Positions 1-45,100 of a stretch of 64,000 nt of DNA are shown piece by piece. The stretch is from positions 6,378,001 through 6,442,000 of the forward strand of contig NZ_CP084541.1 in the NCBI RefSeq assembly GCF_020410765.1. The letters are read 5' to 3'. Below the pieces are notes generated by a model, which saw nothing but the letters and a program-made list of their open reading frames with translations, was not told the DNA's origin and made no database searches. The position numbers and the translations under genes are program-made. Each line of letters starts with the position of its first letter. Positions within the stretch are counted from its first letter, which is position 1. The DNA comes from Streptomyces marincola (GTDB lineage Bacteria > Actinomycetota > Actinomycetes > Streptomycetales > Streptomycetaceae).

Positions 1-33029
<33,029 letters not shown>

Positions 33030-33093
33030 GCCGCCTTACTCCGTCACTCCCGCCCCGCAGCCCCACCACGACCGTCCCTGGAGACGAGGCACA
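33030..33093 (+). promoter_or_regulatory. 64-nt intergenic gap with ribosome binding site
   Basis: Non-coding gap between genes 1 and 2. A purine-rich stretch at 33080-33089 (GGAGACGAGG) ends four bases before the ATG at 33094 and is a plausible Shine-Dalgarno site. I see no convincing hairpin terminator or promoter boxes, which fits read-through transcription of one operon. Confidence 0.7.
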
Positions 33094-33195
33094 ATGTCCA
33101 GCAACGAAGCGAAGCTCCGCGAATACCTCAAGTTGGTGACGGCCGACCTGCGGGAAACCCGCCAGCGTCTGCAACTCACCGAGGCGAGGAGCAAG
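33094..33195 (+). other. N-terminal docking domain of gene 2 product
   Basis: Residues 1-34 form a charged amphipathic helix (core KLREYLKLVTADLRETRQRL) leading directly into the KS. This is the common coiled-coil docking type of actinobacterial modular PKSs and should recognise the gene 1 C-terminal helix. Confidence 0.88.
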
Positions 33196-36100
33196 GAGCC
33201 GATCGCGATCGTCGGCATGGCCTGCCGGTTCCCCGGTGGGGTGAACTCGCCCGAGGAGCTGTGGCGCCTCGTCGCCGAGGGCACGGACGCGGTCGGCGAC
33301 TTCCCGGCCGACCGGGGCTGGAACCTGGACGAACTGTTCCACCCCGACCCCGACCACTCGGGCACCAGCTACGCGGACCAGGGCGGCTTCCTCTACGACG
33401 CGGCCGAGTTCGACGCGGAGTTCTTCGGCATCAGCCCCCGTGAGGCACTGGCGATGGACCCGCAGCAGCGCCTGCTGCTGGAAACCGCCTGGGAGGCGTT
33501 CGAACGGGCCGGGATCGCCCCCACCTCGCTCAAGGGCCACGGCACCGGCGTCTTCGTCGGCGGCGCGCACTTCGGCTACATCGACACGCTGCACGTGCCG
33601 GAGAGCGCCGAGGGCTTCTCCATGACCGGTGTCGCGACCAGCATCCTCTCCGGGCGCGTCGCCTACACACTCGGCCTCGAAGGCCCGGCGGTGACCATCG
33701 ACACCGCCTGCTCCTCGTCGCTGGTCGCCCTGCACCTGGCGGCGCAGGCGCTGCGCAACGGCGAGTGCGACATGGCCCTGGCCGGCGGCGTCACCGTGCT
33801 CCCGAGCCCGGGAGTCTTCGTCGAGTTCAGCCGGCAGCGCGGTCTGGCGGCCGACGGCCGGTGCAAGCCGTTCTCCTCGGCGGCCGACGGCACCGGCTGG
33901 GCGGAGGGCATCGGCCTGCTGCTCGTCGAGCGCCTGTCGGACGCGCGGCGCAACGGCCACCGGGTCCTGGCCGTACTGCGGGGTTCCGCCGTCAACCAGG
34001 ACGGCGCCAGCAACGGCCTGACCGCGCCGAACGGCCCCTCGCAGCAGCGCGTCATCCGCTCCGCGCTGGACAGCGCACGCCTGACGGCCGCCGACGTCGA
34101 CGCGGTGGAGGCGCACGGCACGGGCACCTCGTTGGGCGACCCGATCGAGGCGCAGGCGCTGCTGGCGACGTACGGCCAGGACCGGCCCGAGGACCGGCCG
34201 TTGTGGTTGGGATCGGTGAAGTCGAACATCGGGCATACGCAGGCGGCGGCGGGTGCCGCGGGCGTCATCAAGATGGTGATGGCGATGCGGGCGGGTGTGC
34301 TTCCGCCGACGCTGCACATCGATGAACCGTCGCAGCATGTGGACTGGTCGGCGGGCGCGGTGGAGCTGCTGACCGAGGCCAGGGAATGGCCGGAGAACGA
34401 GCGTCCGCGCCGCGCGGGTGTCTCGGCGTTCGGTGTGTCGGGCACGAACGCGCACGTGATCCTGGAGCAGGCACCGGCCGAGGACGCGGAGCCGGGCGAA
34501 GTCGTGCTGCCGGGCGGCCGGTTGCCGGTGGTGCCGTGGGTCGTCTCGGCGCGCACGAACGAGGCGTTGCTGGCGCAGGCGGAACGGCTGGCGGGCGTGG
34601 CTGCCGAGCTGGACGCGGGGGATGTCGGGTGGTCGTTGGCCTCCGGGCGTGCGGAGTTGGCGTCCCGCGCGGTGGTGTGGGGCCGGGATGCCGGGGAACT
34701 GGTCGCGGCTCTGGGTGAGGTCTCGTCTGCGGAGCAGGTGGTCGAGGGCCGGGTCGCGGTGCTGTTCACGGGGCAGGGTGCGCAGCGGGCCCGGATGGGT
34801 GCGGAGCTGGCTGCCGCGTTCCCGGTGTTCGCGGATGCTCTGGCCGAGGTGTGTGCCGGGTTCGATGGTCTGCTGCCGCGTCCGCTGGCGGATGTGCTGG
34901 CCGACGAGACCAGTGATGATCTGGATCGGACGGTGTTCACGCAGGCGGGGCTGTTCGCGGTCGAGGTGGCGCTGTGGCGCCTGGCCGAATCGTTCGGCGT
35001 CAGGCCCGACTTCGTCGCGGGGCACTCGATCGGTGAGATCGCCGCCGCGCACGTGGCGGGGGTGTTCGGTCTTGAGGACGCCTGCCGTCTGGTGGCCGCG
35101 CGTGGCTCGCTGATGCAGGCGTTGCCGGCCGGTGGGGCGATGCTGTCCGTACAGGCCACGCCCGAGCAGGTCACCGAGGCCCTGGGCGAGGTCGACGGTC
35201 TGGACATCGCGGCGGTCAACGGGCCGCGGTCGGTCGTCGTGGCCGGTGAGGAGGCGGTGGTCGAGCGGCTGCGGGAGTCGTTCACCGAGGCGGATGTGAA
35301 GACGCGGCGGCTGTCGGTGTCGCACGCGTTCCACTCGCGCCTGATGGACCCGATGCTGGAGGAGTTCGAGCGGGTCGCCGCGCAGATCACCTATCAGGTC
35401 CCCGGGATTCCGGTGATCTCCAATGTCACGGGTGAGCTGGCGGGCGAGGAGATCGGCACGGCCGGGTACTGGGTGCGACACGTGCGCGCCACCGTCCGCT
35501 TTGCGGACAGCATCGACGCGCTGCGCAACGCCGGTGTGTCGACGTTCCTGGAGCTGGGCCCGGACGCGACGTTGACCGCGATGGGTGCGGAGTGCCTGCC
35601 CGAGGACGACACCACCACCGCCTTCGTGCCCACGACCCGGCGCGAACGCGACGAGGTGCAGACGTTCACCAGTGCCCTGTCCCGCATCTGGGGGCGTGGT
35701 GTGTCCGTGGACTGGAAGGCGGCCTTCGCCGGGCGCGCCGTGCGCTACGCAGACCTGCCGACCTACGCCTTCCAACGCCGCCGCTACTGGCTGGAGCACG
35801 AGACCATCGGGGACCCGGCCGGTCTCGGCCAGAGCGCCGCCGGACACCCGCTGCTCGGCGCAGCCGTGTCCCTGGCCGCCGAAAGCGGCGTCATCCTCAC
35901 CGGCCGGCTCTCCCTGCACACGCACCCGTGGCTGGCGGACCACGCCATCGGCGGAACGGTCCTCTTCCCCGGCACCGGCTTCGTCGAACTCGCCATCCGC
36001 GCGGGCGACGAAGCGGGTTGCCCGCACCTGCACGAGCTGGCCCTTCAGGCGCCGCTGCTGCTGCCCGAGCGCGGTGCCGTCCAGGTACAGGTGGTCGTCG

Positions 36101-39100
36101 CTGCCCCGGACGACGCCGGCCGCCGCCCCGTGCGGATCTACTCCCGGCCGGAGGACGCCGACGGCGACGAGGCGTGGACCTGCCACGCCGACGGCGTGCT
36201 CGCTCAGGAGGAAACGACTGCCGCGTCCGCCTCGTTCGAGCTGACCGCATGGCCTCCCGCCGACGCCAGGCCGGTGGACCTCTCCGCGTTCTACCCGGCC
36301 GCCGCCGAGGCCGGGTACGGGTACGGCCCGGTGTTCCAAGGGCTGCGCGCGGCCTGGCGGCGCGGTGACGAGATCTTCGCCGAAGTGGCCCTGCCGGAGG
36401 ACATCCGTGCCCAGGCGGGCCGTTACGGCATGCATCCCGCGCTGCTCGACGCCGTCCTGCACGCGGGCCGGCTCGCGGACGGCGGCGACGAGACGCTGCG
36501 GCTGCCGTTCGCCTGGTCCGGTGTCTCCCTGCTCGCCGTCGGCGCCGAGGCGGCGCGCGTCCGCCTGACCGGAGCGGGAACGGACGGGCTGTCCCTGCAC
36601 ATCGCGGACGGAGAAGGCCGTCCCGTCCTCACCGTCGACTCGCTGGCGACCCGCCCCGTGTCCGCGGAACAACTCGCCGCCGCGCCCTCCGTGACGCGCG
36701 ACGCGCTGTTCCGCGTCGACTGGCAGCCCGTGGCCCAGAAGCTGACCGTGGAACCACAGACCCAGTGGGCCGTTCTCGGGGCCGACACCCTGGCGCTCGG
36801 CCTCCCCTCCCACGCCGATGTCGCCGCGCTGCTGTCCGCCGAGGACGGCCATCTCCCGCCCGTCGTGGTGCACACGCCGCAGACCACCGGCGCGCACGGC
36901 ATCGCCGGTTCCGCCGAGGAACTGGTGCTCCACACCCTCGCGCTCGTCCAGTCGTGGCTCACCGCCCCCGCGCTCGCCGGGGCGGGCTCGACCCTGGTCG
37001 TGGTGACTCGGGGCGCGGTGGCCACCCTGCCCTCCGAGCCGGTCTCGGACCCGGCCGCCGCCGCCGTCTGGGGACTGCTGCGCAGCGCGCAGACGGAGAA
37101 CCCCGGGCGCCTGGTGCTGGTGGACCTCGACCTCGATCCCACCGTCGACGCGGCGGCGGGCATCGCCTCCGCTCTCGCCGGTGGCGAACCGCAGATCGCG
37201 ATACGGGAGGAGCAGGCCCACGCGCCGAGGCTCGCCAGGGCCGACGCGCCCCCCGTGGACGACACCCTCACCGACCGGGCGCACCAGCGGGAGGGCACGG
37301 TGTTGGTGACGGGTGGTACGGGTGCGTTGGGTGCGCTGGTGGCTCGGCATCTGGTGGAGCGGTACGGGGTGGGGTCGTTGGTGTTGACGAGTCGTCGTGG
37401 GTTGGCGGCGGATGGTGCGGTGGAGTTGGTGGGGGAGTTGGAGTCGCTGGGGGCGCGGGTTGAGGTGGCGGCGTGCGATGCCGCTGACCGCGAGGCGTTG
37501 GCGGGTGTGCTCGCGCGGGTTCCGGCCGAGTATCCGTTGTCGGGTGTGGTGCATGCGGCGGGTGTGCTGGACGACGGGTTGGTGGTGTCGCTTTCGGATG
37601 AGCAGGTGCGGCGGGTGCTGCGGCCGAAGGTGGACGCGGCGATCAATCTGCATGAGCTGACGCGTGATGCCGATCTGGAGATGTTCGTGCTGTTCTCCTC
37701 GGCGGCGGGTGTGTTCGGTGGGCCTGGTCAGGGGAACTACGCGGCGGCGAACGCGTTCCTCGACGGCCTGGCGGCGCACCGGCGCGGCCTCGGCCTGCCC
37801 GGCACCTCCCTCGCCTGGGGCCTGTGGGAACAGGACGGCGGCATGTCCGGGCAGCTCGACCAGCAGAGCAGGTCGCGCATGGCCGAGGAGGGCCTGCTGC
37901 CTCTGGCCGCCGACCACGGACTTGCCCTGTTCGACGCGGCGCTCGGCACCGGCGCTCCTCTGCTGCTCCCGGTCCGGCTGGACCTCCCGGCCTTGCGCAC
38001 CCGCGCAGCGGACGGCGGTGTGCCCGCCTTGCTCTCCGGCCTCGTCTCCCGTGCGCCCGGCCGCCGCAGCGCGAAGGCCGCTGCCAGCTCGCCGCTCGCC
38101 GACCAACTGCGCGGACTGGAGACGCAGGAGCGCGAACGCGTCGTGCTCGACCTGGTGCGCGCGCACGTCGCCGCGGTGCTCGGCCACGCGGACGCGCTCG
38201 CGATCGACGCCGAACGCCCCTTCAACGAACTGGGCTTCGACTCGCTGACCGCCGTGGAACTGCGCAACCGGCTGACCATGGCCACGGGCTTGCGGCTGCC
38301 CGCGACCCTCATCTTCGACCACCCGACGCCCGCCGCGCTCGCCGCGTTCGTCCACGCCGAGGTGGGCGGTGGCGAGACCGGGGCGCCCGCGACCCTGCCC
38401 GCGGCCACCGTGCACGACGAGCCGATCGCCATCGTCGGCATGGCCTGCCGTTATCCGGGCGGGGTGAACTCGCCCGAGGAGCTGTGGCAGCTCGTCGGCT
38501 CCGGCGGCGATGCCATCGGAACGTTCCCGACCGACCGGGGGTGGGACATCGACCGCCTCTACGACCCGGAGCCGGGCCGACACGGCACCAGCTACACCCG
38601 GGAGGGCGGGTTCCTGTATGACGCGGCGGAGTTCGACGCGCCGTTCTTCGGGGTGTCGCCGCGTGAGGCGCTGGCGATGGACCCGCAGCAGCGGTTGCTG
38701 CTCGAAGCGTCGTGGGAGGCGTTCGAACGGGCCGGTGTCCCGGCCGAGTCGGTGCGCGGCAGCCGCACCGGTGTGTTCGCGGGCGTCATGTACCACGAGT
38801 ACGCCAGCCGTCTGAACGAAGTGCCGGAAGGGGTCGAGGGGTTCCTCGGAACGGGCAACTCCGGCAGCGTCCTGTCCGGCCGCGTGGCTTACACGTTCGG
38901 GCTTGAGGGGCCCGCGGTGACGGTGGACACGGCGTGCTCCTCGTCGTTGGTCGCGCTGCATCTCGCGGCGCAGGCGCTGCGTCAGGGCGAGTGCGACATG
39001 GCGCTGGCCGGCGGCGTGACGGTGATGCCGACGGCGGGCACGTTCGTGGAGTTCAGCCGCCAGCGTGGTCTGTCGGCGGACGGCCGCTGCAAGTCGTTCG

Positions 39101-42100
39101 CCTCGGCGGCGGACGGCACGGGCTGGGGCGAGGGCGTCGGTGTGCTGCTTGTGGAGCGGCTGTCGGACGCGCGGCGCAACGGGCACCAGGTGCTGGCCGT
39201 CGTGCGGGGCTCGGCGATCAACCAGGACGGTGCGAGCAACGGTCTGACCGCCCCGAACGGCCCTTCGCAGCAGCGCGTCATCCGCCAGGCCCTCGCCGGT
39301 GCGGGGCTGTCCACGACCGATGTGGACGTGGTGGAGGCGCATGGGACGGGCACGCGGTTGGGTGACCCGATCGAGGCGCAGGCGCTGCTGGCGACGTATG
39401 GGCAGGACCGGCCGGAGGACCGGCCGTTGTGGCTGGGGTCGATCAAGTCGAACATCGGGCATACGCAGGCGGCTGCGGGTGTCGCGGGTGTCATCAAGAT
39501 GGTGATGGCGATGCGGGCGGGTGTGCTTCCGCCGACGCTGCACGTCGATGAGCCGTCGGAGCACGTGGACTGGTCGGCGGGCGCGGTCGAGCTGCTGACC
39601 GAGGCCCGCGAGTGGGTGGGGGAGGGTCGTCCGCGTCGGGCGGGTGTGTCCTCGTTCGGTATCAGCGGCACGAACGCGCACGTGATCCTGGAGCAGGCCC
39701 CGGCCGAGGACGCGGAGCCGAAGGCCGTGGTGCTGCCGGGCGACCGCCTGCCGGTGATCCCGTGGGTGGTGTCCGCGCGGGATGCGGATGCCGTGATGGC
39801 GCAGGCGGAACGGCTGGCGGATGCTGCTGTTGAGCTGGACGCGGGGGATGTCGGGTGGTCGTTGGCCTCGGGGCGTGCGGAGTTGTCCGCGCGTGCGGTG
39901 GTGTGGGGCCGGGATGCCGGGGAGCTGGTCGCGGGGCTGCGCGGGGTGTCGGCTGCGGAGCAGGTGGTCGAGGGCCGGGTCGCGGTGCTGTTCACGGGGC
40001 AGGGTGCGCAGCGGGCCCGGATGGGTGCGGAGCTGGCTGCCGCGTTCCCGGTGTTCGCGGATGCTCTGGGCGAGGTGTGTGCCGGGTTCGATGGTCTGCT
40101 GCCGCGTCCGCTGGCGGATGTGCTGGCCGACGAGGCGAGCGATGATCTGGATCGGACGGTGTTCACGCAGGCGGGGCTGTTCGCGGTCGAGGTGGCGCTG
40201 TGGCGGCTGATCGAGTCGTTCGGCGTCAAGCCGGACTTCGTCGCGGGGCATTCGATCGGTGAGATCGCGGCGGCGCATGTGGCGGGGGTGTTCGGTCTTG
40301 AGGACGCCTGCCGTCTGGTGGCGGCGCGCGGTTCGCTGATGCAGGCGCTTCCTGCCGGTGGGGCGATGCTGTCGGTGCAGGCCACGCCGGAGCAGGTCAG
40401 CGAGGCCCTGGCGGATGTTCCTGAGCTTGATGTGGCGGCGGTCAACGGGCCGCGGTCCGTTGTGGTGGCTGGTGACGAGGCTGCGATCGACCGGCTCGGC
40501 ACGGTGCTCACCGAAACGGGTGTGAAGACGCGGCGGCTGTCGGTGTCGCACGCGTTCCACTCGCGCCTGATGGACCCGATGCTGGAGGAGTTCGAGCGGG
40601 TCGCCTCGACGCTCACCTACCGCGCCCCCGCCATTCCCGTGGTGTCGAACGTCACGGGTGAGCTGGCCGGGGTGGAGATCGGGTCGGCGGAGTACTGGGT
40701 GCGGCACGTGCGCGCCACGGTGCGATTCGCGGACGGTATTGCCGCGCTGCGTGACGCTGGTGTGTCGACGTTCCTGGAGCTGGGGCCGGACGCGACGCTG
40801 ACCGCGATGGGTGCGGAGTGCCTGCCCGAGGACGACGCCACCGCCGCATTCGTCGCTGCCACGCGGCGTGAGCGTGACGAGGTGGAGACGTTCACCAGTG
40901 CCCTGTCCCGGGTCTGGGGGCGTGGTGTGTCCGTGGACTGGAAGGCGGCGTTCGCCGGGCGCGCCGTGCGCCGGGTCGACCTGCCGACCTACGCCTTCCA
41001 ACGCCGCCGCTACTGGCTGCGCGAGGAGACCGGCGCGGGCAACGTGAGTTCCGCGGGCCTGGTCGCGGCGGGGCACCCGCTGCTGGGCGCGGCCGTCACG
41101 TTGGCGGCCGAGGGCGGCGCGATGCTCACCGGTCGGCTCTCCCTGCACACCCACCCGTGGCTGGCGGACCACGCCATCGGCGGCACGGTCCTGTTCCCCG
41201 GCACCGGCTTCGTCGAACTCGCCATCCGCGCGGGCGACGAGGTCGACTGCGCCCACCTGCGGGAACTCACCCTCCAGGCGCCCCTCGTCATCCCCGAACG
41301 CGGTGGGGTCGCCGTCCAGGTCGTCGTCGGTGCCGCGGACGACACCGGGCAGCGGGCGGTTCATGTCTGGTCCCGCCCGGAGAACGCCGCTCCGGACGAG
41401 GACTGGACCTGCCATGCCGACGGCAGTCTTGTGCCTGGGGACACGGACGCCGCCCCGCCGGTGGAGCTGAGCGTCTGGCCGCCCGCAGACGCGGAAGAAC
41501 TGGATGTGTCGCGGTTCTACCTGGCCGCCGCCGAGGCCGGTTACGGCTACGGCCCGGTGTTCCAGGGACTGCGCGCGGCTTGGCGGCGCGGTGAGGAGAT
41601 CTTCGCCGAGGTGGCCCTGCCGGAGGACGAGCAGTCCGCCGCGGCCCGCTTCGGTCTCCACCCCGCGTTGTTCGACGCCGTCCTCCACGCGCACGGATTC
41701 GCGGGCGCGGCCGACGCCGACGAGGACGCCGCCGGCTTGCGCCTTCCGTTCGCCTGGTCAGGGGTGACGCTCGCGGCGTCGGGCGCCGCGGCTGTCAGGG
41801 CGCGACTGCTTCCGGTCGGTGACAGCGCGATCTCGATCCAGGTGGCTGATCCCGCGGGGCAACGTGTCGCGGAGATCGAGGCGTTGACCGTCAGGCCGGT
41901 GACGTCCGAGCAGATGGCCGCGGCGGGTGGAGGCGGGAGCGCCGCCCTGTTCCGGCTGGGGTGGGCGGCGCCCGAGGCCGATGGGGCCGGCGAGGTGCCA
42001 GCGGTCGGAACGTGGGCCGCGTTGCGCACGGACCGGTTGATGCCCGGCCTGCGGCTGCCCGTCCATGACGCGCTCGACGACCTGCCAGGACTCGCGCCGG

Positions 42101-45100
42101 ATGGCGTCGAGGGCACCGACACCGCGGCTCCGCCCGTGGTGGTGCTGTACCTCGCTGGCGAACCGGCGACGGCGGCTCCCGGAGCGACCGGACTCGCCGA
42201 ACGTATGGCCGACACGACGGTGCGGACATGGGCGACTGTGCGTGATTGGCTCGCGGAGGAGCGTCTGGCCGCCTCCCGCCTCGTCGTGGTCACGCGAGGC
42301 GCCGTGGCCGTTCACCCCGGCGAGGGCGCGCCCGACCTGGCCCACGCGGGCGTGTGGGGGCTGATCCGTTCGGCGCAGTCGGAAGCTCCAGGACGCCTCG
42401 TACTGCTCGATCTCGACCCGGACGCCGGCGTTCCCGGGAACGAGGAGTTGGAACGTCTCGTCGGGGCAGCCCTGGCCACGGGTGAGGCGCAGACCGCCGC
42501 CCGCGCGGGCGACATCCTCGTGCCCCGCCTGTCGCGCGCGGGCGAAACGGAGGAGGGGGCGCCCACGCCGTGGGCGCGGCTCGACACCGAGGGCACCGTG
42601 GTGATCACCGGGGGCACCGGTTCGCTGGGCGCGGCCCTGGCCCGCCACTTGGTGGCCCGTTACGGCATCCGCTCGCTGCTGCTGACCAGCCGCCGCGGTG
42701 CCGATGCCCCGGGAGCGGCCGAATTGGTCGCCGAGCTTGCCGCTGCCGGGGCTCACGCCCAGGTCGTGGCCTGTGACGCCGCGGACCGTGGGGAGCTGGC
42801 CCGCGCGTTGGCGCTGGTGCCCGCCGCGCATCCGCTGACCGGTGTGGTGCACGCGGCCGGTGTGCTGGACGACGGCCTGTTCGCGTCGCTGAACGACGAG
42901 CGTTTCCGGCGGGTGCTGCGACCGAAGGTGGACGCGGCCGTCCACCTGCACGAGCTCACCCGCGACGCGGACCTGGCCATGTTCGTGCTGTACTCGTCGG
43001 CCGCCGGTGTCTTCGGCAACGCCGGGCAGGCGAACTACGCGGCGGCGAACACCTTCCTCGACGCGCTCGCCGCCCACCGGCAGGCCAACGGCCTCCCCGC
43101 CGTGTCCCTCGCCTGGGGCCTGTGGGAGCAGGACGGCGGAATGACGGGACAGCTCGACGGGCAGAGCCGGTCCCGCATGGCGCACAGCGGTATGGTGCCG
43201 CTCACCACCGAGCAGGGGCTCGCGCTGTTCGACTCGGCCGGAGTCGCGGCCGACGCCCTGCTCGTCGCCAACCCCCTCGACATGCCCGCGCTCAACGCGC
43301 GAGCACACCGCGGGCCCGTTCCCGAACTGCTCCGCGGTCTGATCCGGGTCCGAGGCGCGCGGCGCGCCGCCGCGGGCTCCCAGGGACACGTCGAGGGGTC
43401 CGCGCTGCGGCGTCGACTGGCCGGACTCGAACGCGTCGAGCGGGACAAGCTGGTCCTCGGTCTGGTGCGCGAGGAGGTCGCCGCCGTCCTCGGGCACGCC
43501 AGTGCCCAGGCGGTGGAGACGGAACGGCAGTTCAAGGACTTGGGCTTCGACTCGCTCACCGCTCTCGAACTGCGCAATCGACTCGACGCGGCGACCGGTC
43601 TGCGGCTGCCCGCGACTCTCGTCTTCGATCACCCCACGCCCGTCGCTCTCGCCGCGTTCGTGCAGCGGCAGGTGCTCGGCCTGGCCGCGGACGCGGCCGG
43701 TCCGGCCGTGGCCGTCGGCGGTGACGCGGAGGAGCCGATTGCCATCGTCGGCATGGCCTGCCGCTACCCGGGCGGCGTCAGCTCTCCCGAGGACCTGTGG
43801 CGGCTGGTCGCCGAGGGTACGGACGCCGTGGGCGGGTTCCCCGCCGACCGGGGCTGGGATCTGGAGAACCTGTACGACCCCGACCCGAGCCGGCACGGTA
43901 CGACGTACGCCCGTGAGGGCGGGTTCCTGTACGACGCGGCGGAGTTCGACGCCGAGTTCTTCGGGGTGTCGCCGCGTGAGGCGCTGGCGATGGACCCGCA
44001 GCAGCGGTTGCTGCTCGAAGCGTCCTGGGAGGCGTTCGAACGGGCCGGTGTCCCGGCCGAGTCCGTGCGCGGCAGCCGCACCGGAGTCTTCACCGGGGCC
44101 ATGTACTACGACTACGCCACTCGTCTGACCCGGATACCGGAGGAGATCGAGGGCTTCGTCGGTACCGGCTCCTCCGGCAGCGTCGTCTCGGGGCGGCTGG
44201 CTTACACGTTCGGGCTTGAGGGGCCCGCGGTGACGGTGGACACGGCGTGCTCCTCGTCGTTGGTCGCGCTGCACCTGGCGGCGCAGGCACTGAGGAATGG
44301 CGAGTGCGACATGGCGCTGGCCGGCGGCGTGACGGTGATGCCGACGGCGGGCACGTTCGTGGAGTTCAGCCGTCAGCGTGGTCTGGCGGCCGACGGCCGG
44401 TGCAAGCCGTTCGCCTCGGCGGCGGACGGCACGGGCTGGGGCGAGGGCGTGGGTGTGCTGCTCGTGGAGCGGCTGTCGGACGCGCGGCGCAACGGCCACC
44501 GGGTGCTCGCGGTGGTGCGGGGCTCGGCGATCAACCAGGATGGCGCGAGCAACGGCCTGACCGCGCCGAACGGCCCCTCGCAGCAGCGCGTCATCCGCCA
44601 GGCCCTGGCCAACGCGGGTCTGAAGACCGGGGACGTCGACGTGGTCGAGGCGCACGGCACGGGTACCTCGTTGGGCGACCCGATCGAGGCGCAGGCACTG
44701 CTGGCCACGTATGGGCAGGACCGGCCGGAGAACCAGCCGTTGTGGCTGGGGTCGATCAAGTCGAACATCGGGCATACGCAGGCGGCGGCGGGTGTCGCGG
44801 GCGTCATCAAGATGGTGATGGCGATGCGGCAGGGTGTGCTGCCGCGTTCGCTGCACATCGATGAGCCGACGTCGCATGTGGACTGGTCGGCGGGTGCGGT
44901 GGAGTTGCTGTCCGAGGCGCGGGAGTGGGCGGAGAACGGCCGTCCGCGTCGGGCGGGCGTGTCGTCGTTCGGTATCAGTGGCACGAACGCGCACGTCATC
45001 ATCGAGCAGGCGCCGGCGGATGCCGAGCCGGGCGCTGTGGTGCAGGCCGGCGAGCCGTTGCCGGTGGTGCCGTGGGTGGTGTCCGCGCGGGATGCGGATG

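Noticed and set aside
33030..33093. A transcription terminator or promoter between genes 1 and 2
   Set aside because: No convincing stem-loop or -35/-10 pair in 64 nt; only a ribosome site is supported.
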